A DNA stretch of 64,000 nt from Paenibacillus agri (GTDB taxonomy: Bacteria; Bacillota; Bacilli; Paenibacillales; Paenibacillaceae). The DNA lies in assembly GCF_013359945.1 (NCBI RefSeq), contig NZ_JABWCS010000205.1, positions 96,223 to 160,222 on the forward strand, in the 5' to 3' direction. The stretch's first letter is position 1. The number at the start of each line of letters is the position of its first letter. Of the stretch, positions 7,988 to 16,791 are shown piece by piece. A program made the translations under genes and the position numbers. The notes under the pieces were generated by a model, which worked only from the letters and a program-made list of their open reading frames with translations, was not told the DNA's origin and searched no databases.

Positions 7988-9139
7988 CTAAAGTATTTCA
8001 GGATGCTTATATACAGGTAGTCGAGTGATCAGGGTGAACTCTGGTTCCAGCCGCAGCTCCAAGGTGCCACCGACCAAGGAGGTTCTCTCTTCCATGCCTT
8101 TTAGCCCCATGCCGCTTCTACTCTGCAATCGGTTCTTATCATCGGGTACCAGGCCATTGTTGCTAATCTCCATGATTACCTCGTTGGGTGAATAGCCAAG
8201 TCTGATGGAAATCGCTGTGGCCTTGCCGTGTCGCAGCCCATTAGTGATAGCTTCGCGCGCATTTTTATAAAGCACGACTTGCAGACTTGGGTAGAGCTGG
8301 AACGGCATGCCTTCCACCTTGTAGGAGGTGACTATTCCGGTATCGCGGCCCGTCTCCTCCAGCAGTCTGTCCAGTGCGTAAGCACCTTCGAGCTGAGGCG
8401 CGTAGTTAATACGCCTAACAGCTGCACGCATATCATCCATGCTGGCTGCGAGCTGGTCGCGAATCTGAACCATGAGGGCCATTCCAGTGTCAGGGGAAGA
8501 AGGGAGCGTATGAATGGCTGCTTCCATCATCATTTTCACCCGAATCAGCCGATGTCCAATATCATCGTGCAATTGGCGGGCGATCCGCACTCGTTCTTCG
8601 GATTGGGCGGTATTCTCGACTTGGGCCGCGAATTGCTGAAGCCGGGTTCGGGCCTCATCCAACTCGAAATGCCGCTTGCGCAGCTCATCATAGAGAAACA
8701 GCGTTTCGGCCTGCCCATGCTTGGCTCGGTGCAATAATACCATGAGACAAGCAGCCAGCAGGAAGGCGAGATTGATGGAAGCGATCGCAAGCTGTGAGCT
8801 AGAATGAAAGGCGGTGTTAAGTGCGATCAGGTGCACAGTAATAAAGACCACCGGCACCAGCCGCGGCTTAAGCTGTGAGTAGAGCAGTAGGGAAGATATA
8901 GCGGGAAAGATCATCAATGGGCCATATTGAATACACAGCCAGGCTGTGAATAACATCTCAATGCCGCTGAGCAATGCCCTAAAGGCTAGAGGCAGTTGTC
9001 CTTCCATCACGACCAGCAGCAAAAGAATCAGCAGGTGCAAAGTGAACAACTCGTAATCGGCATATTCCTGAATATGCATCGTTATCAGCGCAGGGATCAC
9101 AATAAGTCCATAACGCAGCAATGTCAGCTCTCGGTTCAC
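7988..9139 (-). CDS. Sensor histidine kinase, HPK7 (DesK/LnrJ) type
   Basis: A 383-residue kinase. The first ~137 residues form about five membrane segments with no sizeable external domain, so it probably senses something within or at the membrane. The HisKA_3 phosphoacceptor H191 lies in RIARQLHDDIGHRL, and a HATPase domain follows (about 275-375, with NAREAITNGLRHG and GMGLKGMEER). This architecture is shared with LnrJ, which senses membrane-active polyenes, and with DesK. The gene is divergent from the ABC exporter, with a possible operator between them. The actual signal cannot be read from the sequence. Confidence 0.9.
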   Translation of the reverse strand: MNRELTLLRYGLIVIPALITMHIQEYADYELFTLHLLILLLLVVMEGQLPLAFRALLSGIEMLFTAWLCIQYGPLMIFPAISSLLLYSQLKPRLVPVVFITVHLIALNTAFHSSSQLAIASINLAFLLAACLMVLLHRAKHGQAETLFLYDELRKRHFELDEARTRLQQFAAQVENTAQSEERVRIARQLHDDIGHRLIRVKMMMEAAIHTLPSSPDTGMALMVQIRDQLAASMDDMRAAVRRINYAPQLEGAYALDRLLEETGRDTGIVTSYKVEGMPFQLYPSLQVVLYKNAREAITNGLRHGKATAISIRLGYSPNEVIMEISNNGLVPDDKNRLQSRSGMGLKGMEERTSLVGGTLELRLEPEFTLITRLPVYKHPEIL

Positions 9140-9206
9140 AGCGGTGCCTTCCTTTTGTTCATTTTATATTACTTAGCATAGCATACAGACTGTGAATTTC
9201 AGGAGA

Positions 9207-9271
9207 TGACTTTAGTCACCTTCATAAAGTGACCTTCCGTACCTTAACTTCTATGCTTCCCGCGATACAAT
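9207..9271 (+). promoter_or_regulatory. Candidate operator and promoter of the ABC exporter operon
   Basis: TGACTTTAGTCA (9207-9218) overlaps an inverted pair GTCAC-N9-GTGAC (9215-9233). A promoter-like pair follows, TTAACT (9244-9249), 16 bases, TACAAT (9266-9271). This placement just upstream of -35 is typical for an activating NarL-type regulator such as the neighbouring one. Confidence 0.5.
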
Positions 9272-9309
9272 AAAGACATAACAGTTTGAATTGACAGGAG
9301 AGATGATGC

Positions 9310-10245
9310 ATGGCACTTGCGGTACTGACCGATGTAGTGAAACGATATGACGGCAAATTGACAGTGGACCACTTGAACGTCAGCATTCAGGAGGGAGAAA
9401 TCTTCGGCTTGCTAGGTCCGAATGGTGCAGGAAAAAGCACAACGATCAGTATGCTCTGCGGTCTCTTACCTATAGATAGCGGTAGTATCGAGGTAGATGG
9501 TATTTCGGTAGCAGCGAATCCTATTGAGGTGAAACGCAGAATCGGGCTAGTACCGCAGGACCTTGCACTCTATGATGTCATGACGGCAGCGGAGAATGTA
9601 ACGTTCTTCGGTAAATTATACGGATTGCGCGGCAAGCTGTTGAAGGAACGTGTGGAAGAGGCATTGGCTTTTACCGGGCTAAGTGATCGGGCGAAGGATA
9701 AGCCGTCTTCTTTTTCCGGGGGAATGAAGCGCAGATTGAATATTGCCTGTGCCATTATGCATCGTCCGCGGCTGATTATTATGGATGAACCGACGGTGGG
9801 GATTGATCCCCAGTCACGCAATCATATTCTAGAATCGGTCAAGAAACTGAACCAGCTGGGTTCTACGGTGATTTATACCAGTCATTACATGGAAGAGGTC
9901 GCTGCTATTTGTGATCGGGTGGCGATCATGGATAAAGGCCATATCATCGCCTGCGGTACGGAGAAGGAGCTGCGGGAGCGGGTGGCGCGTGAAGAAAAAA
10001 TCGTGATCAAAGCAAGCAATATCAACCCTGGGCTGATTCAGGAGCTTGGTCTGCATCCTCGGATCAACCGGGTAGAGGTTAGGGAGGATGTTGTGGAGAT
10101 CTATCTGCCGTCCTCTCAAGGCGAACTTCAGGATATCTTGTTTATTTTCGCCAAGCACGAAGGAATTATCGCTTCTCTGCATGTCGACGAGCCTAATCTG
10201 GAGACACTGTTCCTGAGTCTGACCGGACGGTCACTACGGGATTAA
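9310..10245 (+). CDS. ABC exporter ATPase (LnrL/DrrA-like)
   Basis: A 311-residue ATP-binding subunit with Walker A GPNGAGKST (about 35-43), the signature FSGGMKRRL and Walker B LIIMDEPTVGID. A C-terminal ~80-residue extension is typical of DrrA-type drug-export ATPases. The ribosome site is GACAGGAGAG with a well-spaced ATG. It is the first gene of a three-gene operon with two ABC-2 permeases. Together with the divergent two-component system this matches the LnrJKLMN layout of B. subtilis (linearmycin resistance). Export of an amphiphilic antibiotic is a reasonable guess, not shown. Confidence 0.92.
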   Translation: MALAVLTDVVKRYDGKLTVDHLNVSIQEGEIFGLLGPNGAGKSTTISMLCGLLPIDSGSIEVDGISVAANPIEVKRRIGLVPQDLALYDVMTAAENVTFFGKLYGLRGKLLKERVEEALAFTGLSDRAKDKPSSFSGGMKRRLNIACAIMHRPRLIIMDEPTVGIDPQSRNHILESVKKLNQLGSTVIYTSHYMEEVAAICDRVAIMDKGHIIACGTEKELRERVAREEKIVIKASNINPGLIQELGLHPRINRVEVREDVVEIYLPSSQGELQDILFIFAKHEGIIASLHVDEPNLETLFLSLTGRSLRD

Positions 10246-10263
10246 TGGAGGTGGGATAAAAGA

Positions 10264-11436
10264 ATGAACACATGGACCATTATGACCTACGAGCTTCGCC
10301 GGCTGTTTCGTTCAAGATCGCTTCTGCTGAATCAGTTCTTGCTGCCCCTTCTGCTGATCTTTTTGCTCGGCACCTCATTGTCGGGGGTAGTAGGCAATCA
10401 AAGTAACCAGACCATCCACTCTGTTCGGGTTGGTGTAGTGAATCTACCGACCAAGAACACGTCAGAATCGGCACTCGTGGCGGATTTCCTGGCAACACCT
10501 GAGCTACAAGATATCATCATTCCTATATCTTTACCAAGCCGAGAGGCGGCAGAGAGCGGGCTCCGAGCGGGGAAATATGGATATGCCGTCATAGTACCCC
10601 CAGGTTTTGACCAGAAGGTACAGAACGGGGAGCAGGCTCAGCTGGAGTTTATCCTTGGCAAAGATCATACCAACAACCTGGTGGCCGGTACGGTGTTCGA
10701 TAACTTCGTCGACCATATCAATGATATTCAGGCGGCTGCATCGATTTTGGGTCCAGAAAGTCTGGCGGCGTTTACCCCTTCGAATGAGGATACTCTGTCC
10801 CCCTTGAAGTTAGGAGAGCTTGGAGAGGACGGGGGCTCGTACAGCGCCACCCAGTTCTATGCGGTATCGATGCTTTTAATGTTCCTGCTCTATTGCGGCC
10901 TGACCGTTAATATTTCGTTGTTCAATGAAAAGGAAGAACATACATTGTTTCGTTTGAATTCCATGCCCGTCAAAGGCTCCCAGCTATTCATTGGAAAAAT
11001 GCTTGGTGTGGGTACGGTCTCTATCGTACAATGTTCGGCTATTATTCTGCTATCGCATTGGCTGTATGGCGTGTATTGGGGTAACCGTCCAGTTCTGCTG
11101 ATACTATTCTGTCTATTGATGATTATTGCGTCCATGACGCTATCTATCGTAGTGTCGATGTTTTTCAAAAGCGGTGCAAGTGCCCGCAGTGTGATTACAG
11201 TACTTACCGTCTGCATGACATTTCTGAGCGGAGGAATGGCTCCTCTCCCCGAATCCTGGGTCAACACTGTGGGGCCGTTCACGATTAACCATTGGATGAT
11301 GCAGGCGATTCTAGGCATGATGCTGCATGTAGATGTATCCAAGATTATGCCCAATCTGTTAGCTATGGCGCTGATCTGTGTTGTCCTGTTTGGCGCCGCC
11401 CTGAGCTCATACCGGAAGGTGGGTTACCATGCGTAA
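10264..11436 (+). CDS. ABC-2 type exporter permease 1 (LnrM-like)
   Basis: A 390-residue permease of the ABC-2 class. It has one N-terminal membrane segment (about 20-40), a large external domain (about 45-195) and five or so C-terminal membrane segments (about 200-385). It starts 18 bases after the ATPase gene behind a GGAGGTGGG site. Its 3' end overlaps the next permease gene by 8 bases, which indicates coupled translation and probably a heterodimeric membrane channel with the following protein. Confidence 0.9.
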   Translation: MNTWTIMTYELRRLFRSRSLLLNQFLLPLLLIFLLGTSLSGVVGNQSNQTIHSVRVGVVNLPTKNTSESALVADFLATPELQDIIIPISLPSREAAESGLRAGKYGYAVIVPPGFDQKVQNGEQAQLEFILGKDHTNNLVAGTVFDNFVDHINDIQAAASILGPESLAAFTPSNEDTLSPLKLGELGEDGGSYSATQFYAVSMLLMFLLYCGLTVNISLFNEKEEHTLFRLNSMPVKGSQLFIGKMLGVGTVSIVQCSAIILLSHWLYGVYWGNRPVLLILFCLLMIIASMTLSIVVSMFFKSGASARSVITVLTVCMTFLSGGMAPLPESWVNTVGPFTINHWMMQAILGMMLHVDVSKIMPNLLAMALICVVLFGAALSSYRKVGYHA

Positions 11437-12589
11437 TATCATGACCATTGCCTGGAATATGGCGAAGCGGACCATCGGTTCCCGTTCCGGGCTGCTGATC
11501 TATATTATTTTGCCTTGTATTGTGGTGTCGGCAATTATAACGACCACAGGCAGCTCGGGTGAGGAACCTGCTATTGTGCTGTATGCCAATCTGGATAGTG
11601 GCGCAGGTGGACAGCATGTGATTGCGGAGCTTGCCGCTACCGGCGATTACAAGCTGGTCCAGACTTCTGGCGAAGCGGAGCTAAAGGCCAAGGTTACGGA
11701 TCAAAAAGGAACGGCTGGCGTGTTCATTCCCCCTGGTTACACGGAGGACTTGCTTGCCGGGAAGAAGCCGCAGATCAGCTTCTACGAGTTAAAAATCTCG
11801 GAGAGCTCTATCATGCTCCAGCGCAAGGCCGAAGACATTGCCGGGCGGATGGGCAATACAGCTGAAGCTGTGCGGACGGCTAACGCAGCCGGCGGCAATG
11901 CTGAATCTAAGTTCTCCGCAGTACTGCAGCAGGCTGAACAGCACCAGGTCGGAAGTAAGCGCACCGATTATAATCTGTATCCCCGAGCGGAGCTGACTAG
12001 TGTCACCGGGTTTACATTGCTGTTCCTGATGGGGCTTGTGACCAGCTCCGTCTCCATCATTGTCAAAGACCGCAGAGACAGAACTATGATGAGAATGTTT
12101 AGTGCTCCAGTGCACGCTTATGAGATCGCTATAGGCAACTTCCTGGGTAGTTTCCTGGTCGGGCTCATTCAGATCATCACGTTACTTACGTTTACACGTG
12201 GAATCCTTGGGTATGATTTCGGGGTTCCACTATATCTCTACTTCCTGGTTTTGGCCGCTTTTATACTGGTATCTATGGGCATTGCCAGCACCATCACAGG
12301 GCTGGTTCGCAACCAGAACAACACCGGCATGCTGAACGCTCTCATCCTAACACCTACCTGCATGTTAGGTGGCTGCTTCTGGCCGATCTCCATCATGCCG
12401 GATTACATGCAGAAGATTGCTAACTTTGTTCCGCAAAAATGGGCAATGCAGGCGGTTAATGTCGCCGCAACCGGAGGTGGCTGGTCTGAATTATGGCTCC
12501 CGTTCGCCATTTTGGGCCTCATGGCTGCCATACTGCTAGCCATTGGATCAGCGACACTCCGACCTAATGAGGCGGGAAGCGGAGTGTAG
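11429..12589 (+). CDS. ABC-2 type exporter permease 2 (LnrN-like)
   Basis: A 386-residue ABC-2 permease with the same plan as the preceding protein: one N-terminal membrane span, an external domain to about residue 185, then a bundle of membrane segments. A conserved ABC-2 stretch (ILTPTCMLGGCFWPI) sits near residue 315. It overlaps the upstream permease by 8 bases. The two permeases are diverged paralogues and probably form the pore together. A terminator follows 35 bases later. Confidence 0.9.
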   Translation: MRNIMTIAWNMAKRTIGSRSGLLIYIILPCIVVSAIITTTGSSGEEPAIVLYANLDSGAGGQHVIAELAATGDYKLVQTSGEAELKAKVTDQKGTAGVFIPPGYTEDLLAGKKPQISFYELKISESSIMLQRKAEDIAGRMGNTAEAVRTANAAGGNAESKFSAVLQQAEQHQVGSKRTDYNLYPRAELTSVTGFTLLFLMGLVTSSVSIIVKDRRDRTMMRMFSAPVHAYEIAIGNFLGSFLVGLIQIITLLTFTRGILGYDFGVPLYLYFLVLAAFILVSMGIASTITGLVRNQNNTGMLNALILTPTCMLGGCFWPISIMPDYMQKIANFVPQKWAMQAVNVAATGGGWSELWLPFAILGLMAAILLAIGSATLRPNEAGSGV

Positions 12590-12623
12590 TATAGGCTAAC
12601 CACTCTAAACCGATAACTAACAT

Positions 12624-12669
12624 ACCGTTTCTCCTGAGAGATAACTTTTGGGGAGCGGTTTTTTTTCTT
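12624..12669 (+). terminator. Terminator after the ABC exporter operon
   Basis: An imperfect stem (ACCGTTTCTCC / GGGGAGCGGT) is followed by eight T. It ends the exporter operon just before the BlaI-type promoter. Confidence 0.75.
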
Positions 12670-12693
12670 TTGAAGAAACAGGAAATTAAGGGT

Positions 12694-12750
12694 TTGACTT
12701 TTTAAATCTACAAATGTAATATTATCCCTGAGATTAGAATTACATTTGTA
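12694..12750 (+). promoter_or_regulatory. Promoter with two BlaI-type operators
   Basis: A near-consensus promoter is visible: TTGACT (12694-12699), 17 bases, TAATAT (12717-12722). Two copies of a BlaI/MecI-type operator flank the start point: TACAAATGTA (12709-12718, over the spacer and -10) and TACATTTGTA (12741-12750). They are 32 bases apart, about three helical turns. This fits autorepression by the repressor encoded immediately downstream. Confidence 0.85.
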
Positions 12751-12776
12751 GATATAAAACAGAGGAGGCAACACCT

Positions 12777-13184
12777 ATGACCCCTGTACCCAAAATATCC
12801 GAATCAGAGTGGGAGATTATGAAGATCATTTGGAGTGATCATCCCATCACAGCTGAACATATTGCCGCCACGCTGCCCGATGACATCCAGTGGAGTGAGC
12901 AGACCGTGCGTACGTTTATCACAAGGCTTCTAAAGAAGAAAGCCATTGGCTATAACAAAGAGGGTCGAACCTACCATTACTATCCCTTAGTTTCCGAGAA
13001 GGAATGTGTGAAGGCAGAAAGTCAGTCCTTCCTGCAACGGGTATTTGGCGGGGCTGCGGATCTGATGGTGACGAATTTTTTGGAAGAGGCCGTATTGTCC
13101 GAGCAGGAGATTGAAGAGCTGCAGCGGATTCTTACCGAGAAAAAAGACCGTAAAGGGAACACTTCAACGGGTGATAAAGGATGA
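12777..13184 (+). CDS. BlaI/MecI/CopY-family transcriptional repressor
   Basis: A 135-residue winged-helix repressor of the penicillinase-repressor family. The N-terminal DNA-binding domain (about 5-75) contains SEWEIMKIIW and WSEQTVRTFITRLLKKKAI, and a dimerisation helix follows. The GAGGAGG site and ATG are well placed. The last bases overlap the BlaR1-like gene in an ATGA arrangement, giving the usual repressor/antirepressor operon. Two matching operators lie in its own promoter. No beta-lactamase or PBP2a gene is present nearby, so the regulon may concern wall stress or another peptide signal. Confidence 0.92.
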   Translation: MTPVPKISESEWEIMKIIWSDHPITAEHIAATLPDDIQWSEQTVRTFITRLLKKKAIGYNKEGRTYHYYPLVSEKECVKAESQSFLQRVFGGAADLMVTNFLEEAVLSEQEIEELQRILTEKKDRKGNTSTGDKG

Positions 13185-15382
13185 ACGTAGTCTATTCGGG
13201 CTTTTCAGCCCTAATGGAGTCCACCATTGCTGCCAGTATTGTCATACTCCTTATTCTGCTTATTCAGTCAGTGTTTCGAAAGGCACTTAGCGCCCGCATT
13301 CGTCACCTGCTGTGGCTGCTTGTCATTATTCGTTTGCTGGTGCCGGTGTTCCCGGAGAGCAGCTTGAGTATTTTCCACGTGTTGGACTATAGCCGTACGT
13401 TTCAAGAGAAGTTGTGGCACCAGAGTGAAAGGGCGGAGCTAGAAACGATAGTTCCTTCGCAACAGCTCTCCAAGTCGCCGCTTCCGCAAGCTAGTATCAC
13501 AGAGGAGATCAATGCTATTTCGCCAGAAGAAGGAGAGCTGTTGCCGCCTAAAAGCTTTACAGAGACGGCAGCAGCAGGCACCGTACCGCTTGTCCTTAGA
13601 ATTGCGACTATTATCTGGTGCATAGGGATGATTGTGCTGCTGCTTAATCTTTTGCTTTTCATGGGCTGGATGGCCCGTTTGCGCAAGCAATTGCTTCCGG
13701 TGAGCGATTCCGGCGTATTGGCAGTTCTGGACGAAGTCAGACGTCACTACAAGATAGCCAGGAATATTCCGCTCTATACAGGGCACTCCACTCCAAGTCC
13801 TTACTTATCTGGATTGCTGCGACCATGGATTTACATCCCGGAGCGGGCTATCCGTGAGATGAACTCAGCAGAGCTGTATCACATTCTGGCCCACGAGCTT
13901 GCACACTACAAGCGGAAGGATATGCTGTGGAATTACCTCGGGAGTTTGGCCGCCGCTATCCACTGGCCGAATCCGCTGATCTGGGTAGGTATGCGCCGTA
14001 TGAAGGGAGATAGGGAACTGGCCTGTGATGCTTACGTGCTGGAGAAAGCGGGCGAAGAAGAGGCTGTGGCCTATGGGATGACGATGATCAGCTTTTTGCA
14101 GCGCTATTCTGCTACCGCAGAGCCCCGGGGGCTGCTGTACTTTTCCAATCCTCGCGGGCGACAAGAGCTCATTAGGAGGATTACGATGATCAAATATTAT
14201 AAAAAGGGTTCGTATCGTATTTCGATGATAACGGTTCTATTAATTATTTTACTCAGTGCAATGACTCTGACTAATGCGTCAGGAAGTCCCATCAGTGAAC
14301 CGGTAAAGGCCAATGACAAGCTTGCAGAGGCTGCTGATTTTATACGATATAATCGTCTTGACCGGATAGTGAAAGCAGCAGACTTTACCTTTGAAGCACC
14401 ATCCGTACTCCCTCCCGGCTTTCAATTCGCTGAAGGAACGCTAATGAGGACAAAGACCTCTGAACTCTTTGAACGAGTAACGTTGACATTTGTAGATAAG
14501 AGGAAAGGCCAGCAGCAACAATTTTTGCTCGAAGCGGGCACATTTAAAGGCCCGGAGAAGATGACAGATATCACAATAGACAACATTAAAGAGCTTTACG
14601 GCAAGACCACATTAGAAATAGAACAAAAGGATTTGACGATTCAGGGACTGAAGGTTCGCCGAATCAACGCATCGATCAGGGGAGATATAAAGGACTCCTC
14701 GTACCTGTGGGAACGTGGTGGAGTAAGCTACAGGCTCAACTCAAGAACAGCCAAGCTCCTGGAACAGGAAATCCCTGCGTTGATTGCTTCCATGAAGCTT
14801 CCAGACGACAAAGTGAAAAGTTCGTATATCAATAAGGATTTGTTGACCGTTGATGTGATTCAAGGGGAGGATTTGAAGCTTGCTGCTGCTGAAATTGGCG
14901 CTGCTCCTAAATTCCCGTTGCAAGTATCTGATTTCACAGTAAAGTATTCTTTTATGACCAAAAAACTGAACTTCAGTGCTAAAAATGCCTCGGCACGGGT
15001 GCTGTTGAGCCAATATGAGAGTAAGGCCTCTGGTAACGGGGGCAACACGCAAGGCTTCACACTGCTTCAGGTCAAGGATGATGGACAGTTTGAGACCTTT
15101 AAAGCCAACAGGCAGGCTATATTTAACCGGATCGATGGTGGTGGAGAGCTAATTGTCCCAGTGTCGCTTGCCTCTATGAATGGGATGGAGGTACTGATAA
15201 CGGCCCCCTATAACATAAGTCCTGATCTGGACCCGGGCAAGATGGTCACGGAGCGGACTTCATATTTCTGGCTAGACAGCGGTGTATGCTATCAGGTTGT
15301 GTTTAATACAGGACAGGTTAAGGATCGGGAATCTGTGGTCGCTGCACTAATCAAGATTCCGCCTATTCAATTCAAAGAGTAG
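13181..15382 (+). CDS. BlaR1-like M56 membrane metalloprotease with atypical sensor region (copy a)
   Basis: A 733-residue membrane protein. The N-terminal ~330 residues form the BlaR1/MecR1 M56 protease, with membrane segments and the zinc motif HELAH (238-242) plus the downstream ligand region DRELACDAYVLE. After a further membrane segment near 345-365, the C-terminal ~360 residues are not the penicillin-binding domain of classical BlaR1. They look like two related ~150-residue modules (first with PSVLPPGFQF, second with PKFPLQVSDF), reminiscent of DUF4367-type domains. On signal, the protease would inactivate the upstream repressor. The ligand is unknown. The sensor half is duplicated in the next gene. 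Confidence 0.85.
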   Translation: MNVVYSGFSALMESTIAASIVILLILLIQSVFRKALSARIRHLLWLLVIIRLLVPVFPESSLSIFHVLDYSRTFQEKLWHQSERAELETIVPSQQLSKSPLPQASITEEINAISPEEGELLPPKSFTETAAAGTVPLVLRIATIIWCIGMIVLLLNLLLFMGWMARLRKQLLPVSDSGVLAVLDEVRRHYKIARNIPLYTGHSTPSPYLSGLLRPWIYIPERAIREMNSAELYHILAHELAHYKRKDMLWNYLGSLAAAIHWPNPLIWVGMRRMKGDRELACDAYVLEKAGEEEAVAYGMTMISFLQRYSATAEPRGLLYFSNPRGRQELIRRITMIKYYKKGSYRISMITVLLIILLSAMTLTNASGSPISEPVKANDKLAEAADFIRYNRLDRIVKAADFTFEAPSVLPPGFQFAEGTLMRTKTSELFERVTLTFVDKRKGQQQQFLLEAGTFKGPEKMTDITIDNIKELYGKTTLEIEQKDLTIQGLKVRRINASIRGDIKDSSYLWERGGVSYRLNSRTAKLLEQEIPALIASMKLPDDKVKSSYINKDLLTVDVIQGEDLKLAAAEIGAAPKFPLQVSDFTVKYSFMTKKLNFSAKNASARVLLSQYESKASGNGGNTQGFTLLQVKDDGQFETFKANRQAIFNRIDGGGELIVPVSLASMNGMEVLITAPYNISPDLDPGKMVTERTSYFWLDSGVCYQVVFNTGQVKDRESVVAALIKIPPIQFKE

Positions 15383-15429
15383 GACTAACAACGGTAAAAC
15401 GAGTTCATGTGAATATTAGGAGGCTTACG

Positions 15430-16638
15430 ATGATCCAAACATTTAAAAAGGGCTCATATCGAATTTTTATCGCCACAGTTCTGTTTACTACCACGCTTAG
15501 TGTAGCAGTTAGTCTACCCTCTGCTTCTGGAAGCTCGCTGTCGGTTGCAGGCGTTAACACTCCCATTAAGTCTAACGACAAGCTCATACCGGAACCGGAA
15601 TTCATCAATTATAATCGGCTTGACCGGGTAGTGAAACAAGCAGGCTTTACCTTTGAAGTACCATCCGTACTTCCTCCCGGCTTTTATTTCAATGAAGGGA
15701 CGCTAGTAAAAAGTAAAGGGTCTGCAGCATTTGATCGGGTAGCGTTGACATTTAAAGCGAATAGCGGGAAATATCAGCAGCAACAGTTTGTACTCGAAGC
15801 AGGCAAATTTAAAGGTGCGGAGAACATGACAGATACGATCAAAGAAAATATTAAGGAGCTTTACGGCAGTTCCAAATTCGAAATAGAAGAGAAAGATTTG
15901 ACGATCAAGGGACTAAACTTTCACCGGATTAATGTAACTATACAGGGAGTTGTGAAAGATTCCTCGTATCTGTGGGAACGTGGTGGAGTCAGCTATAGGT
16001 TGAACTCCAGAACGGTAGCTCTCTTGGAACAAGAGCTTGCAGTGTTGATTGCTTCCTTGAAGCTTCCAGATGACAAAATGAAGAGTACGTATATCAATAA
16101 AGATCTGTTAGCTGTCGATGTTGTTGATGGGGAGGATCTGAAGCTTGCTGCTTCCGCGATTGGCTTCACCCCGAAACTTCCATTAAAAGTGTCTGATTAT
16201 AAGCTGAATGGGGCCCTTGTGACTAAGAAATTGAATTTCAGTGCCCCAAGAAATGCTAAAGACGCATTAACAAGGGTGCTGGTGAGTAGCTATGAGAACC
16301 CGGTTTCTTATGACGGGAAGAATCCGCAATGGTTCAAGCTGCTTCAAATTAAGGATGATGGCCAGTATGCAACCTTTAAGGCTAACAAGCAGGTGGTTTT
16401 CTATGAGGCCCCAGGAGAGCAGAATAAAGTCTCCGCGTCATTGGTAACTATTGCTGGTAAAGAGGTGCTCCGGACGGCTCCCTACCCAGTTGCAATGTTT
16501 GGTACGGAGGCGGTCGCTTATTTCTGGGTAGACAGCGGAGTGTGTTATCAAGCTGTGTTTAAAAAGGATCAGGTAAAAGATCCTCAAACTGTAGTGGCAG
16601 CACTGATTAAGACCCCGCCTGTTCAATTCAAAAAGTGA
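15430..16638 (+). CDS. Free-standing copy of the BlaR1-like sensor half
   Basis: A 402-residue protein that closely parallels the C-terminal half of the preceding protease, from its last membrane segment onward. Shared strings include KKGSYRI, YNRLDR, PSVLPPGF, LWERGGVSYRLNSRT and INKDLL. It has a single N-terminal membrane segment and two sensor modules, but no protease domain or HELAH. I place the start at the ATG behind AGGAGG (15418-15423); a GTG at 15409 is in frame. The region around this ribosome site matches coding sequence inside the upstream gene, so the gene probably arose by tandem duplication. It might act as a decoy or co-receptor. Confidence 0.8.
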   Translation: MIQTFKKGSYRIFIATVLFTTTLSVAVSLPSASGSSLSVAGVNTPIKSNDKLIPEPEFINYNRLDRVVKQAGFTFEVPSVLPPGFYFNEGTLVKSKGSAAFDRVALTFKANSGKYQQQQFVLEAGKFKGAENMTDTIKENIKELYGSSKFEIEEKDLTIKGLNFHRINVTIQGVVKDSSYLWERGGVSYRLNSRTVALLEQELAVLIASLKLPDDKMKSTYINKDLLAVDVVDGEDLKLAASAIGFTPKLPLKVSDYKLNGALVTKKLNFSAPRNAKDALTRVLVSSYENPVSYDGKNPQWFKLLQIKDDGQYATFKANKQVVFYEAPGEQNKVSASLVTIAGKEVLRTAPYPVAMFGTEAVAYFWVDSGVCYQAVFKKDQVKDPQTVVAALIKTPPVQFKK

Positions 16639-16692
16639 AGATAACAACTTATAATCAAGCTATTTTTCAGTTTGAGAGGAGCACGAAGCATT

Positions 16693-16791
16693 ATGAATGC
16701 TATACGAATCATTTTCAAATCGGAATGGGAGAGTATCGAATGGAATACGTTGACGCTCAAGGAGAAGATCTTCCTCGGTGAGCAAGGATGA
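16693..16791 (+). pseudogene. Remnant of a second BlaI-type repressor gene
   Basis: A 32-codon frame with a GAGAGGAG site. It carries SEWE at residues 10-13, exactly where the intact repressor at 12777 has it, and ends in the same ATGA overlap with a BlaR1-like gene. The helix-turn-helix core and dimerisation part are missing. It looks like an internally deleted repressor gene whose ends were kept, perhaps to couple translation of the protease gene. A chance small ORF cannot be excluded. Confidence 0.5.
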
